Assembly (NCBI GenBank): GCA_024637225.1
Contig: JAGXFP010000047.1
Coordinates: 46,650 to 110,649, forward strand
Direction of reading: 5' to 3'
DNA length: 64,000 nt
Origin: Desulfobacterales bacterium
GTDB lineage: Bacteria > Desulfobacterota > Desulfobulbia > Desulfobulbales > JAGXFP01
The first letter of the stretch is position 1, and every line of letters starts with the position of its first letter. Position numbers and translations under genes: made by a program. Positions 50,276 through 58,088 of this stretch are shown here, piece by piece. The notes beneath the pieces were generated by a model, which was not told the DNA's origin, did not search any database, and worked only from the letters and a program-made list of their open reading frames with translations.

Positions 50276-51553
50276 TCAGCGGCAGCCGGAGCCGGTCCCG
50301 GAACAGCCTCCCTCGGCGCAGGACTTGCGGCGGCCCTTATAGGCATTGACATCCTTACCGGCATAAATTGCCCCCAGCCCTTCTTCGATAAAACCGTTGA
50401 TCACCGCGACCTTGACCCCGGCTTCCTTGAGCAGGGTCTCGGGAGTCTCGCCGATGTTGCCGGTCAAGAGCGCCCGGCAGTCGCCGAGCATTCTGGTCAG
50501 CGCGGTCCAGCGCCGTATCCCGGTGCCCGGTTCAGGGGTCTGGCGTTCTTCGACGAGCCGGAAGGAATCCCCCTTCTGTTCCCAGATCTGCAGGATTGTC
50601 GCCTCGCCGAGATGCTGGTTGACCAGGACCCCTTCATTGGTGCAGACCGCCACATAGGGCCGGGTAATGCCTTCGATCTTCGGCAGGGTGGCACAGGCCG
50701 ACAGGCAGCCCCGGAACTCTTCGGTCCTGTCGTTATCGAGCAGTCCAACCGCGTCGGCCCGGCAGCGCGTGCAGTGCCGCATCTGGGGCAGGTATTTCTC
50801 GGCCCTGTTGCGGATCTCGGCCATCTGCTTTTTCCCGGGCTGCGGCAAGTCGCCGAACGGGGTGCCGACGTTGGGGAACATCGCCATGCAATTTAAAAGG
50901 TCCGCCCCCAACTCCCGCATTTTGGCGGCCACCGCCTCGACATGGTGGTCGTTTATCCCGGGAATGACGATGTTATTGATCTTGACGGTGATCCCATATT
51001 CCTTGAGTTTGGCGATGGCGGCCAATTGCCGCTCCAGCAGCAGCTCTGCACCCTGGATGCCCCGGTAGACGATCTTGCCGTCCTGGACAAACTTGTAGAT
51101 CCTTGCGCCGATCTCCGGATCGACCGCATTGACGGTAATGGTTACATGGGAGACGTTCAGCTCGGCCAACTCCTCAATATACGGTCCGATGCCCAGGCCG
51201 TTCGAGGCCAGGCAGAGGATGGTCTCCGGGAATCTTTCGCCGATCATCCGCATGGTGGTCATGGTCTCTTCCGGATTGGCAAAGGGGTCGCCGGGTCCGG
51301 CAATCCCGGCCACCGAGATCCGCGGCTCCTTTTCAAGGACCTTTTCAATATAGATCAGGGCCTGGTCGGGAGAGAGGATGGTACTGGTAACTCCGGGCCG
51401 CGATTCATTGACGCAGTCGTACTTGCGGTTGCAGAAGTTGCACTGGATATTGCACTTCGGCGCCACCGGCAGGTGAACCCGGCCGAACTTACCTTTCATC
51501 TTCGCGTTAAAACACGGATGCTTGCTGTAATCCTTCTCGGCTGATTTATTCAT
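50276..51553 (-). CDS. nifB: FeMo-cofactor biosynthesis radical SAM protein NifB
   Basis: NifB builds the carbide-containing 8Fe core of the nitrogenase cofactor. The 425-aa protein has the radical-SAM cluster CNIQCNFC near residue 34 after the typical HPCFNAKMKGKFGRVHLPVAPK. It then has RKYDCVNESRPGV, an auxiliary-cluster Cys region (RHCTRCRADAVGLL) and a fused C-terminal NifX-like domain (VAVCTNEGVLVNQHLGEAT). The tail is Cys/Gly-rich (SCAEGGCSGTGSGCR). It is the third gene of the operon. Confidence 0.97.
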   Translation of the reverse strand: MNKSAEKDYSKHPCFNAKMKGKFGRVHLPVAPKCNIQCNFCNRKYDCVNESRPGVTSTILSPDQALIYIEKVLEKEPRISVAGIAGPGDPFANPEETMTTMRMIGERFPETILCLASNGLGIGPYIEELAELNVSHVTITVNAVDPEIGARIYKFVQDGKIVYRGIQGAELLLERQLAAIAKLKEYGITVKINNIVIPGINDHHVEAVAAKMRELGADLLNCMAMFPNVGTPFGDLPQPGKKQMAEIRNRAEKYLPQMRHCTRCRADAVGLLDNDRTEEFRGCLSACATLPKIEGITRPYVAVCTNEGVLVNQHLGEATILQIWEQKGDSFRLVEERQTPEPGTGIRRWTALTRMLGDCRALLTGNIGETPETLLKEAGVKVAVINGFIEEGLGAIYAGKDVNAYKGRRKSCAEGGCSGTGSGCR

Positions 51554-51586
51554 GATTTATCCTGTTATTTTATATGGTTATCTCGA

Positions 51587-53029
51587 TTACATATATGAAT
51601 AGCCAACCGGCGACCTGTCCTGCTTCACCTGGATCATCGCGTTGGCGATCAGGTCGAACAGCTGCTGGGCGCCCTCGTGACCGATATGGAGGATGCGCTG
51701 GCCTCCGACCCGGTCATGGATCGGAAAACCGACCCGGATCAGGGGGATCGAAAGTTTCCGGGCCAACGCGTAGCCCTTGGAGTGGCCGATGATCAGATCG
51801 GGCTCAAGTTCCGCCGCCCGGGCCTCGATCTCGTGGAAGTCGATATCCTCGTAAGCCTCCGGGTCGACTTCACAGAGCCCATTAGTCGCTTCAAGCACCT
51901 TCTCCCGAAGCCTGCCGCTCTTGCCGCCGGAAGCGCAGAGCACCGGCTGGACACCGATCTCGGCCAGGAATCCGGCCAATCCGACCACCAGGTCCTCCTC
52001 ACCATAGAGCACCGCCCTTTTACCGAAAATGTATTTATGGCCGTCCACCAGGCTGTCGATCAGGCGGCCGCGGGCCTTCACATACCGCTCCGGGATTTCC
52101 TGGCCCGACAGGGTTTCAAGCAGGGCGAAGAAGCGGTCGGTAGCACCGACTCCGACCGGCATGGTCAGCCGGTGGTTCTCGACTCCGTAAGTCTTTTCCA
52201 GGTATTCCCCGCCGCTTTCTTTGGGACTGATAGTCGAGCCGAATTCGATGGTCGCCTCCGCCCCGCCCATGGTCCGGATCTCCTCAATCGGGGTACCGCC
52301 TTCGGGGATCAGCTGATATTCATCGAGGGCCGGGCCATCCAGGGTCTCGGAGATATCGGGCAGGATGGTGGCTTCAAGGTCAAATTCGGCCATGACCTCT
52401 TTTAAGTAGCGAAGATCGGCCGGGGAGAGAAAACCGGGCAGGATATTTACCCGGTCATTGGCCAAAGTCTTTCGACAGAGAGTTTCAACGGCGCTCAAAA
52501 CCGCGGCGTGGAATCCTTCCATATGGGTGCCCGAATAACTGGGGGTGGATACCTTGACCAGGATCGGCGCCTCTGCCGTCTCCCCCGCCTCTTTCAGGTA
52601 TTCGTGGACGATCATGTTGAGATCGTCACCAATGGTCTCGGTCAGGCAGGTGGTGGCGATACCGACCATTTTCGGCCGGTACTTGTCGGTGACGTTTTTC
52701 AACCCCTGCTTGAGATTGGCCCCGCCGCCGTAGATCGCGTTCTTCTCGCCCAGCGAGGAGGAGGCGATATCGATCGGTTCGTTGAAATGACTGATGATAT
52801 AGCGCCGCATATAAGTGGCGCAGCCCTGCGAGCCGTGCAGATAGGGAACGGTCCCCTCGATGCCGCGAAAGGCCAGGCAGGCGCCCAGCGGTTTACAGAG
52901 TTTACAGGCGTTGGTTGTCGACACATACCTGGAGAGGCGTCCCCGGCCGCCAACCGGCCGGGGACTTTTGGGAGAGGGAGGAGGTGTGTGGGTGTCGTTT
53001 TCGTTATTGATATTGGTATCGGTATTCAT
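51587..53029 (-). CDS. nifN: Nitrogenase cofactor scaffold subunit NifN
   Basis: NifN is the beta subunit of the NifEN scaffold on which the NifB product is matured to FeMo-co. The 480-aa product has the P-cluster-type cysteines in NACKLCKPLGACLAFRGIEG and SQGCATYMRRYI, then VGIATTCLTETIGDD, which are typical of NifN/NifK. The N-terminal extension is Asn/Thr/Pro-rich and variable. It lies 26 bp after nifE and 33 bp before nifB. Confidence 0.96.
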   Translation of the reverse strand: MNTDTNINNENDTHTPPPSPKSPRPVGGRGRLSRYVSTTNACKLCKPLGACLAFRGIEGTVPYLHGSQGCATYMRRYIISHFNEPIDIASSSLGEKNAIYGGGANLKQGLKNVTDKYRPKMVGIATTCLTETIGDDLNMIVHEYLKEAGETAEAPILVKVSTPSYSGTHMEGFHAAVLSAVETLCRKTLANDRVNILPGFLSPADLRYLKEVMAEFDLEATILPDISETLDGPALDEYQLIPEGGTPIEEIRTMGGAEATIEFGSTISPKESGGEYLEKTYGVENHRLTMPVGVGATDRFFALLETLSGQEIPERYVKARGRLIDSLVDGHKYIFGKRAVLYGEEDLVVGLAGFLAEIGVQPVLCASGGKSGRLREKVLEATNGLCEVDPEAYEDIDFHEIEARAAELEPDLIIGHSKGYALARKLSIPLIRVGFPIHDRVGGQRILHIGHEGAQQLFDLIANAMIQVKQDRSPVGYSYM

Positions 53030-53055
53030 GGTTATACTCGCTGATAGTTTTCAGG

Positions 53056-54447
53056 TTAGCTTTCGGCTATGCGGGCAGCCTCTGATACACCTAGCTGCGT
53101 GGTCTGGGATTGCTTACGGGGAACCAGTTTCCAGACCGGGCTCATCACCGAACCATAGACCTCTCTGGCGAAATTCATCATGCCAGCAAAACCGGCCAGC
53201 ATCTCCTTGCGCTCGTGGTTATGGTCGCAGAAGGCGATTCCCAGTTTATAGGCGATCGGCCGTTCCTTGACGCCGCCGACAAAGATATCGACCTCCTTCT
53301 CCCGCAGAAAACTGGAAAGCTCCAAGGGGTTCGAGTCATCAACGACGATGGTGCCGTCGTCGGTGATTTCCTGCAATTCCCGATAATCCTCCTTGGTGCC
53401 GGTCTGGGAGCCGACCATCACCACATCCATGCCGAGATGCCGGAAGGCCTTGACCAGGGAGAAGGCCTTGAACGCCCCGCCCACATAGATTGCCGCCTTC
53501 TTGCCGGTCAGTGCCGCCCGATATTTCTTCAGCTCCGGCAGCAGGGTTTCCAGCTCTTCCCTGACGATCTTTTTGGCCTTGGCCAGCATCTCCTCGTCCT
53601 GGAAATGGTCGGCCACCGCGTACAACGATTCGGCCATGTCCTCGATGCCGAAATAGGAGACCCGGATCACCGGGGTGGAGTATTTTTCCTTCATCATCTC
53701 GGCCAGGGTCATGGTCGCCCCGGAGCACTGGACCACGTTCAAAGCCGCGCCATGGGCCCGTTTGATATCATCGACCCGGCCGTCGCCGGTGATATTGGCC
53801 ACCACTTCGACCCCCATCCGGGCAAAATAATCGCGGATCAGCCAGATCTCGCCGGCCAGGTTGAAGTCGCCGAGGATATTGATCGAGTGTCTGGAGATAT
53901 TGGCAAGGTCGCCGGTACCGACCAGCCGGAACATGGCCTTGCAGGCCGCTTCGTAGCCGGCCCGCTTGTTGCCCTTGAAACCTTCGGACTGAACCGGCAG
54001 GACCGGGATATCTGTCTCGGCCGCGACCTTTTTGCAGACCGCTTCCAGGTCGTCGCCGATAATCCCGACGATGCAGGTCGAATAAACGAAGGCCGCCTTG
54101 GGCTGATAACGGTCGATCAGTTCAATCAACGCATCATGGAGTTTCTTCTCACCTCCGAAAATCACATCCTTTTCCCGGAGATCGGTGGAGAATGAGAGCC
54201 GATGCAGTTCCGGGCCGGATGACAGGGCGCCCCGGATGTCCCAGGTATAGACCGCGCAGCCGATCGGCCCATGGACCAGGTGGACGGCGTCGGCAATCGG
54301 GTAGAGGACCACCCGTGAGCCGCAGAAGACGCAGGCCCGCTGGCTTACCGCCCCGGCCAGGCTCTCCTTGTCGCACTCGATGGCAAAGGGCTTCTTGCCC
54401 TTGCGGTGGATCTGGTTCCGCCGTTCTTCGTATATCTGTGCCGTCAT
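53056..54447 (-). CDS. nifE: Nitrogenase cofactor scaffold subunit NifE
   Basis: NifE is the alpha subunit of the NifEN scaffold. The 463-aa product has Cys ligands in AVSQRACVFCGSRVVLYP, GPIGCAVYTWDIRG and VYSTCIVGIIGDD, then VQSEGFKGNKRAGYEAAC and FCDHNHERKEMLAGFAGM, all characteristic of NifE. The ATG at 54447 has a GAGG site; a longer frame would extend into the sigma-54 promoter and is rejected. It is the first gene of the nifE-nifN-nifB-nifX-modABC-nifV operon. nifHDK are not nearby. Confidence 0.96.
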   Translation of the reverse strand: MTAQIYEERRNQIHRKGKKPFAIECDKESLAGAVSQRACVFCGSRVVLYPIADAVHLVHGPIGCAVYTWDIRGALSSGPELHRLSFSTDLREKDVIFGGEKKLHDALIELIDRYQPKAAFVYSTCIVGIIGDDLEAVCKKVAAETDIPVLPVQSEGFKGNKRAGYEAACKAMFRLVGTGDLANISRHSINILGDFNLAGEIWLIRDYFARMGVEVVANITGDGRVDDIKRAHGAALNVVQCSGATMTLAEMMKEKYSTPVIRVSYFGIEDMAESLYAVADHFQDEEMLAKAKKIVREELETLLPELKKYRAALTGKKAAIYVGGAFKAFSLVKAFRHLGMDVVMVGSQTGTKEDYRELQEITDDGTIVVDDSNPLELSSFLREKEVDIFVGGVKERPIAYKLGIAFCDHNHERKEMLAGFAGMMNFAREVYGSVMSPVWKLVPRKQSQTTQLGVSEAARIAES

Positions 54448-54487
54448 GACTGCCTCGCAGGATTGATTGTCGTTGCAATCTTGTTTT

Positions 54488-54503
54488 TGCAAGCGGTATG
54501 CCA
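54488..54503 (-). promoter_or_regulatory. Sigma-54 promoter of the nif-mod operon
   Basis: On the minus strand TGGCATACCGCTTGCA has GG and GC spaced by 10 bases and fits the consensus TGGCAC-N5-TTGCA with one mismatch. Transcription should begin near 54476, about 29 bp before the nifE ATG. Confidence 0.85.
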
Positions 54504-54610
54504 CCATCGGTATTTACGTATTTATCCAATTATTCCGGGGGGATATTCCATTGCAGAACGCTTTTAACCGGACAACCGGAGGAGGGAGGAAAAGCAAACC
54601 CGGTTAATCG

Positions 54611-54670
54611 GGTGACAATATTGAAAGGAGTGGGACAAAATTGAAAGAGCGTGGCGCTGTTGAAACAGCC
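54611..54670. promoter_or_regulatory. Three 20-bp iterons, candidate enhancer sites
   Basis: Plus-strand units GGTGACAATATTGAAAGGAG, TGGGACAAAATTGAAAGAGC and GTGGCGCTGTTGAAACAGCC follow each other without gaps. The shared core is roughly GACAA-ATTGAAAG, weaker in the third unit. The 20-bp period is about two helical turns, and they lie some 110-170 bp upstream of the sigma-54 promoter, where an activator would bind. Confidence 0.6.
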
Positions 54671-54790
54671 TGACCTGAATAAGAATTTCTGATAAAATCA
54701 GCTAGAAGCACCGTTGACCAAATTTGGCGGGCACAATCAAGGCAGCCAAACACATGATAAGGCGCCAAGGTTCGGCCCATCTCCCATCAA

Positions 54791-54898
54791 GTAAGCGATT
54801 GCAGGGTGCCGGAGATGCAAGGCATCGGCCTGCGATGTGTGCTGGTGCACATGAGCAGGCCGATAACACAGCAGATTCGGTACCCTGCAATCGCTTAC
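54791..54898. repeat. Palindromic repeat family A, copy 4
   Basis: A 108-bp copy with ends GTAAGCGATTGCAGGG and CCCTGCAATCGCTTAC. The left flank (to about 54745) is the reverse complement of the tail of copies 1 and 2 (GATGGGAGATGGGCCGAAC on the minus strand). Both strands are open for more than 60 codons through it. It ends 17 bp before the start codon of the sensor kinase. Confidence 0.9.
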
Positions 54899-54915
54899 CA
54901 AGCAAGAGGCGGGTT

Positions 54916-56727
54916 ATGCCCCTGACACTGGCTGATTTTCTTCGGGATCATCGTTTTCCGGCTTCCCTCAATCTTTCGGAGGAGCAGGAGCGTCATCTCG
55001 TCACCGCGATCGAGCAGGGCTTTCTCACCGAGTTCATCGAACAGGTTATCCTCGAATCGGAGGATATCCTGGGCATCGATCCGAATCTTGAGCGCCGAAC
55101 CATCCTGGAACTGGCGGCTGCCAAAATCGTCGAAGCCCTCAAGGCGGAAGCGGCGTCGATCCGCTTGCTCGATGCCCGGACCTTGAAGATGCTTTCCTTC
55201 GGCTCTTCCGGCCTGGAGGATTTTCAACGCACATCAACCATTCCGGTCTCGAAATCGATTGCCGGCCTCGTAGTCCGGCACGGCGCGAGCATCGTGGTGC
55301 CGAGCATCAAGAAGGACCCGCTCTACCAGGCAAAAAAGATTATCGCCACCAAGGGCTTTAATTCACTGATCGCCGTCCCCTTGCGGATCCCCAGCTTTGT
55401 CGGCGAGGCGGGCGATATCCTCGGTTCGCTGCAGATCTACTATCGGGAAGAGGACCGCGAGTTTTCAAAAATCGAAGTGATCCTGGCGGAAATGTTTGCC
55501 CGGCGGGTCAGCCACGTCCTGGCCAGGAAAAAAATACTGGACCTTAAAAAGCTGAACGACTCGAAAGAGAAAATCACCGACAAAATATTCATCAAGCTCA
55601 GCAAAAGAGAGGGGATCAAGCTAAAGGACTTCTTTAACCTGATCATGCCAGATATAGCCGAATTCCTTAACTTTTTAAGCTGCCTGCTCTTTACCGTTTC
55701 GGAAGACCTCGAACATATCCAGCTCGAAGCCGCCTACCCGCTCGACAAAACATATTACGAACCGGGCTACTCTTTCACCGTGGAGCACCATGATTATTTC
55801 CGGGCCGCGATCCACGGCCTCAAAGAGTATGCCGACCTCCCCCACGAGCGGCGCCACCCCAATTATCTGCTGATCAAGAATCCAGCCCGGAGCGAACTGA
55901 CCTCGTCCGGCCTCAGGGCATTCGTCAAGGAGCATGACATCCATTCCATTCTCATGGTTCCCTTGCGGGTAGCGGAAAAGCCCCGTCATATCCTGACCTT
56001 TTACGCAGCCGATCAGAAGCACTCTTTCCAGGAAGACGAAATAGAGTTGCTGACCTTCCTCGGCAAGGAGATCATGAAGGCGTCGACCCTGGAATTCCTA
56101 AGCGATACCATCCATGACTTCAAGAATCCGGCCATCGCCGTGGCCGGTTTCGCCGAACGCGCCAGGAGACTGACGGCAGGCGGCGATATGCAGGCGAAGG
56201 ATCTTGAAAAGCTGGACCGCTATCTCGATATTATCGGCCGGGAATCGGCAAGGATGCAGGACATCGCCCTGACCATCGGCAGCGAGGGGCGCACGGAGGT
56301 GGTCGACCTCGGCCGGACGGCCGGGGAGAGGTTTCTGCTTAACGAGGAGGTCATCAGCCGCTCGCGGCGAAAGAACATCGCCGTCGAGTCTTTATGCCGG
56401 GAGGAAGGCCTATTGGTTTTATGCCCGCTTTACGGCCTGGAACGGGTCCTGGACAATATGCTCAACAATGCCACCAAGGCGATCCCCGCCGAAGGAGGCC
56501 GGCTGACCATGCGCTGCTTCCGGGAAGGGCGGATGGCCTGCATCGCCATCGGCAACACCGGTCTGATCCCCGCCGCCCAGTTCGAGCAGATAAAAAAAGG
56601 CGAAGTCCGGGGCCGCGGCCTCAATATAATCACCAGGTTCGCCCAGACCAACCACGGCAAACTTGAAATCGACACGACCGGCAACGAGACCGTAATCACT
56701 ATCAAGCTGCCGCTCCACCAGCAATGA
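54916..56727 (+). CDS. GAF-domain sensor histidine kinase
   Basis: This 603-aa soluble sensor has two GAF-like regions. The first runs about 90-225 (KIVEALKAEAASIRLLDARTL, DILGSLQIYYREEDREFS) and the second about 260-385 (ILMVPLRVAEKPRHILTFYA). A HisKA-like helix has H400 in TIHDFKNPAIAVAGFAERA, followed by a HATPase domain with N-box NMLNNATKAI. The G1 box reads GNTGLIP instead of D-x-G-x-G, with Asn at the Asp position, so ATP binding may be altered. ATG 54916 with AAGAGG is preferred; the frame continues upstream through the family A repeat, so a longer product starting there (at about 54724) is possible but unlikely. It is divergent from nifE and may sense nitrogen or redox state. Confidence 0.88.
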   Translation: MPLTLADFLRDHRFPASLNLSEEQERHLVTAIEQGFLTEFIEQVILESEDILGIDPNLERRTILELAAAKIVEALKAEAASIRLLDARTLKMLSFGSSGLEDFQRTSTIPVSKSIAGLVVRHGASIVVPSIKKDPLYQAKKIIATKGFNSLIAVPLRIPSFVGEAGDILGSLQIYYREEDREFSKIEVILAEMFARRVSHVLARKKILDLKKLNDSKEKITDKIFIKLSKREGIKLKDFFNLIMPDIAEFLNFLSCLLFTVSEDLEHIQLEAAYPLDKTYYEPGYSFTVEHHDYFRAAIHGLKEYADLPHERRHPNYLLIKNPARSELTSSGLRAFVKEHDIHSILMVPLRVAEKPRHILTFYAADQKHSFQEDEIELLTFLGKEIMKASTLEFLSDTIHDFKNPAIAVAGFAERARRLTAGGDMQAKDLEKLDRYLDIIGRESARMQDIALTIGSEGRTEVVDLGRTAGERFLLNEEVISRSRRKNIAVESLCREEGLLVLCPLYGLERVLDNMLNNATKAIPAEGGRLTMRCFREGRMACIAIGNTGLIPAAQFEQIKKGEVRGRGLNIITRFAQTNHGKLEIDTTGNETVITIKLPLHQQ

Positions 56728-56987
56728 TGGATGGCGTCGCAAAACTTCGATCTACTGCGTCGTGGCGCCTCGCTTTTATGGGAAGAACAAGAGCCAAAAG
56801 CGGACTTGACCCATTGCTCCTTTTGTGTAAAAGAACCGACTAGCGTCTGATTGTGACAAATATCTGTAAAAATTAGACTTTTTCGGTTATCCTTGTTCTT
56901 TTTCTATGGAATTAACGAAGCTTATCTGATTCAGTGAAGGACACTGACCAACAGTATTCGCATATTGAGATAATATTCAGGTTGAAA

Positions 56988-58088
56988 ATGACTGTAACCA
57001 CAATATATAGAAACATTGCAGTATATGATTTCTTCTGTGGCTGTGGTGGGACCAGTAGCGGATTTCAGAAGGCTGGTATTGATATCGCTTTTGCCTTGGA
57101 TATAGACCCAGACGCCCAAAGCACGTTTACCCAGAACTTCCCCAAAACCCTTTTTTGCGGCAAAAGTATAACAGACCTCAAGGCTTCCGATCTGGAGCCA
57201 GCACTTGATAAATACAAAAACAGCTACAAACTATTTTGCGGATGTGCCCCCTGCCAGCCTTTCACCCGGCAATACACTGAAAGCCCCAAACACGATCCCC
57301 GAAAAAGTCTGTTATCTCAGTTCGGGATTTTCGTTGAAAAATACTCACCGGACTTTGTTTTTGTTGAAAATGTACCGGGTCTGCAAAAAGTCCCCAAGCA
57401 TAAAGATGGCCCGTTTCCAGCTTTTGAAGAACTTCTGGTGAAAATGGGATATCACATCACACATGGCGTGGTTGCCGCCCAAGATTACGGTGCGCCGCAA
57501 CTGCGTCGTCGTTTTGTTTTGCTCGCAAGCAAGCATGGCGAAATAAACATCCCCGATTCGACCCATGGCGAAGATCGAGACAATCCGTACAAAACCGTTC
57601 GTGATGCAATATCCGAGCTCCCACCCATCGCCGCAGGAGAGACATACAATGATCCTCTGATACCTAATCATCGTGCGGCTGAATTATCAGAGCTGAACAT
57701 GACGAGGATCAAAGCCTCCTTGCCAGATGGGGGGGGGCGGAACAACTGGCCCAAGAAACTCTGGCCTCCTTGTTACACCAGGACAAATGATGACGGTGAA
57801 ATTCATTCCGGGCACACTGATTGCTATGGTCGTTTATGGTGGGATAGACCGGCCACGGGCTTAACAACACGTTGTGTTAGTTATTCCAATGGCAGGTTCG
57901 GTCATCCTGAACAAGACAGAGCCATAAGCATTCGGGAAGCAGCACGTCTCCAAGGTTTTGATGATACTTTCGAGTTCAGCGGGAATCTTAATTCCATGGC
58001 AAGGCAGATTGGAAATGCTGTGCCTGTTGACTTGGCGCATGCCATGGGTTGCCACTTCATGAAACACATCGAGGCAATTAATGGCTAA
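56988..58088 (+). CDS. DNA cytosine-5 methyltransferase (Dcm type)
   Basis: This 366-aa C5-cytosine methyltransferase has all core motifs: I FFCGCGGTSSGF (15-26), IV CAPCQPF with catalytic C89, VI ENVPG, VIII QLRRRF, a target-recognition region of ordinary size (about 210-280), and X QIGNAVP. The site it modifies cannot be read from the sequence. The ATG at 56988 puts motif I at the usual distance; a GTG at 56934 is in frame. It overlaps the next gene by 8 bp and is the first of the four-gene cassette, where it should protect host DNA. AT content is higher than in the preceding genes. Confidence 0.94.
   Translation: MTVTTIYRNIAVYDFFCGCGGTSSGFQKAGIDIAFALDIDPDAQSTFTQNFPKTLFCGKSITDLKASDLEPALDKYKNSYKLFCGCAPCQPFTRQYTESPKHDPRKSLLSQFGIFVEKYSPDFVFVENVPGLQKVPKHKDGPFPAFEELLVKMGYHITHGVVAAQDYGAPQLRRRFVLLASKHGEINIPDSTHGEDRDNPYKTVRDAISELPPIAAGETYNDPLIPNHRAAELSELNMTRIKASLPDGGGRNNWPKKLWPPCYTRTNDDGEIHSGHTDCYGRLWWDRPATGLTTRCVSYSNGRFGHPEQDRAISIREAARLQGFDDTFEFSGNLNSMARQIGNAVPVDLAHAMGCHFMKHIEAING

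Larger units (their letters stand above)
54448..54915. other. Divergent regulatory region between nifE and the sensor kinase
   Basis: From right to left on the minus strand it holds repeat copy A4 (54791-54898), an unassigned part, three 20-bp iterons (54611-54670), and the sigma-54 promoter (54488-54503). No gene is present; the short frames here are produced by the repeat. Confidence 0.7.

Noticed and set aside
53110..54195. A 361-codon plus-strand frame
   Set aside because: Antisense shadow of nifE, without a start signal.
54702..54905. A 67-codon minus-strand frame upstream of nifE
   Set aside because: Consists mostly of the family A repeat read on the other strand.
56988..58088. Orphan Dcm with Vsr as plain mismatch-repair pair
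   Set aside because: The two middle genes overlap the methylase and precede vsr closely, so a simple Dcm-Vsr repair pair does not explain the unit.
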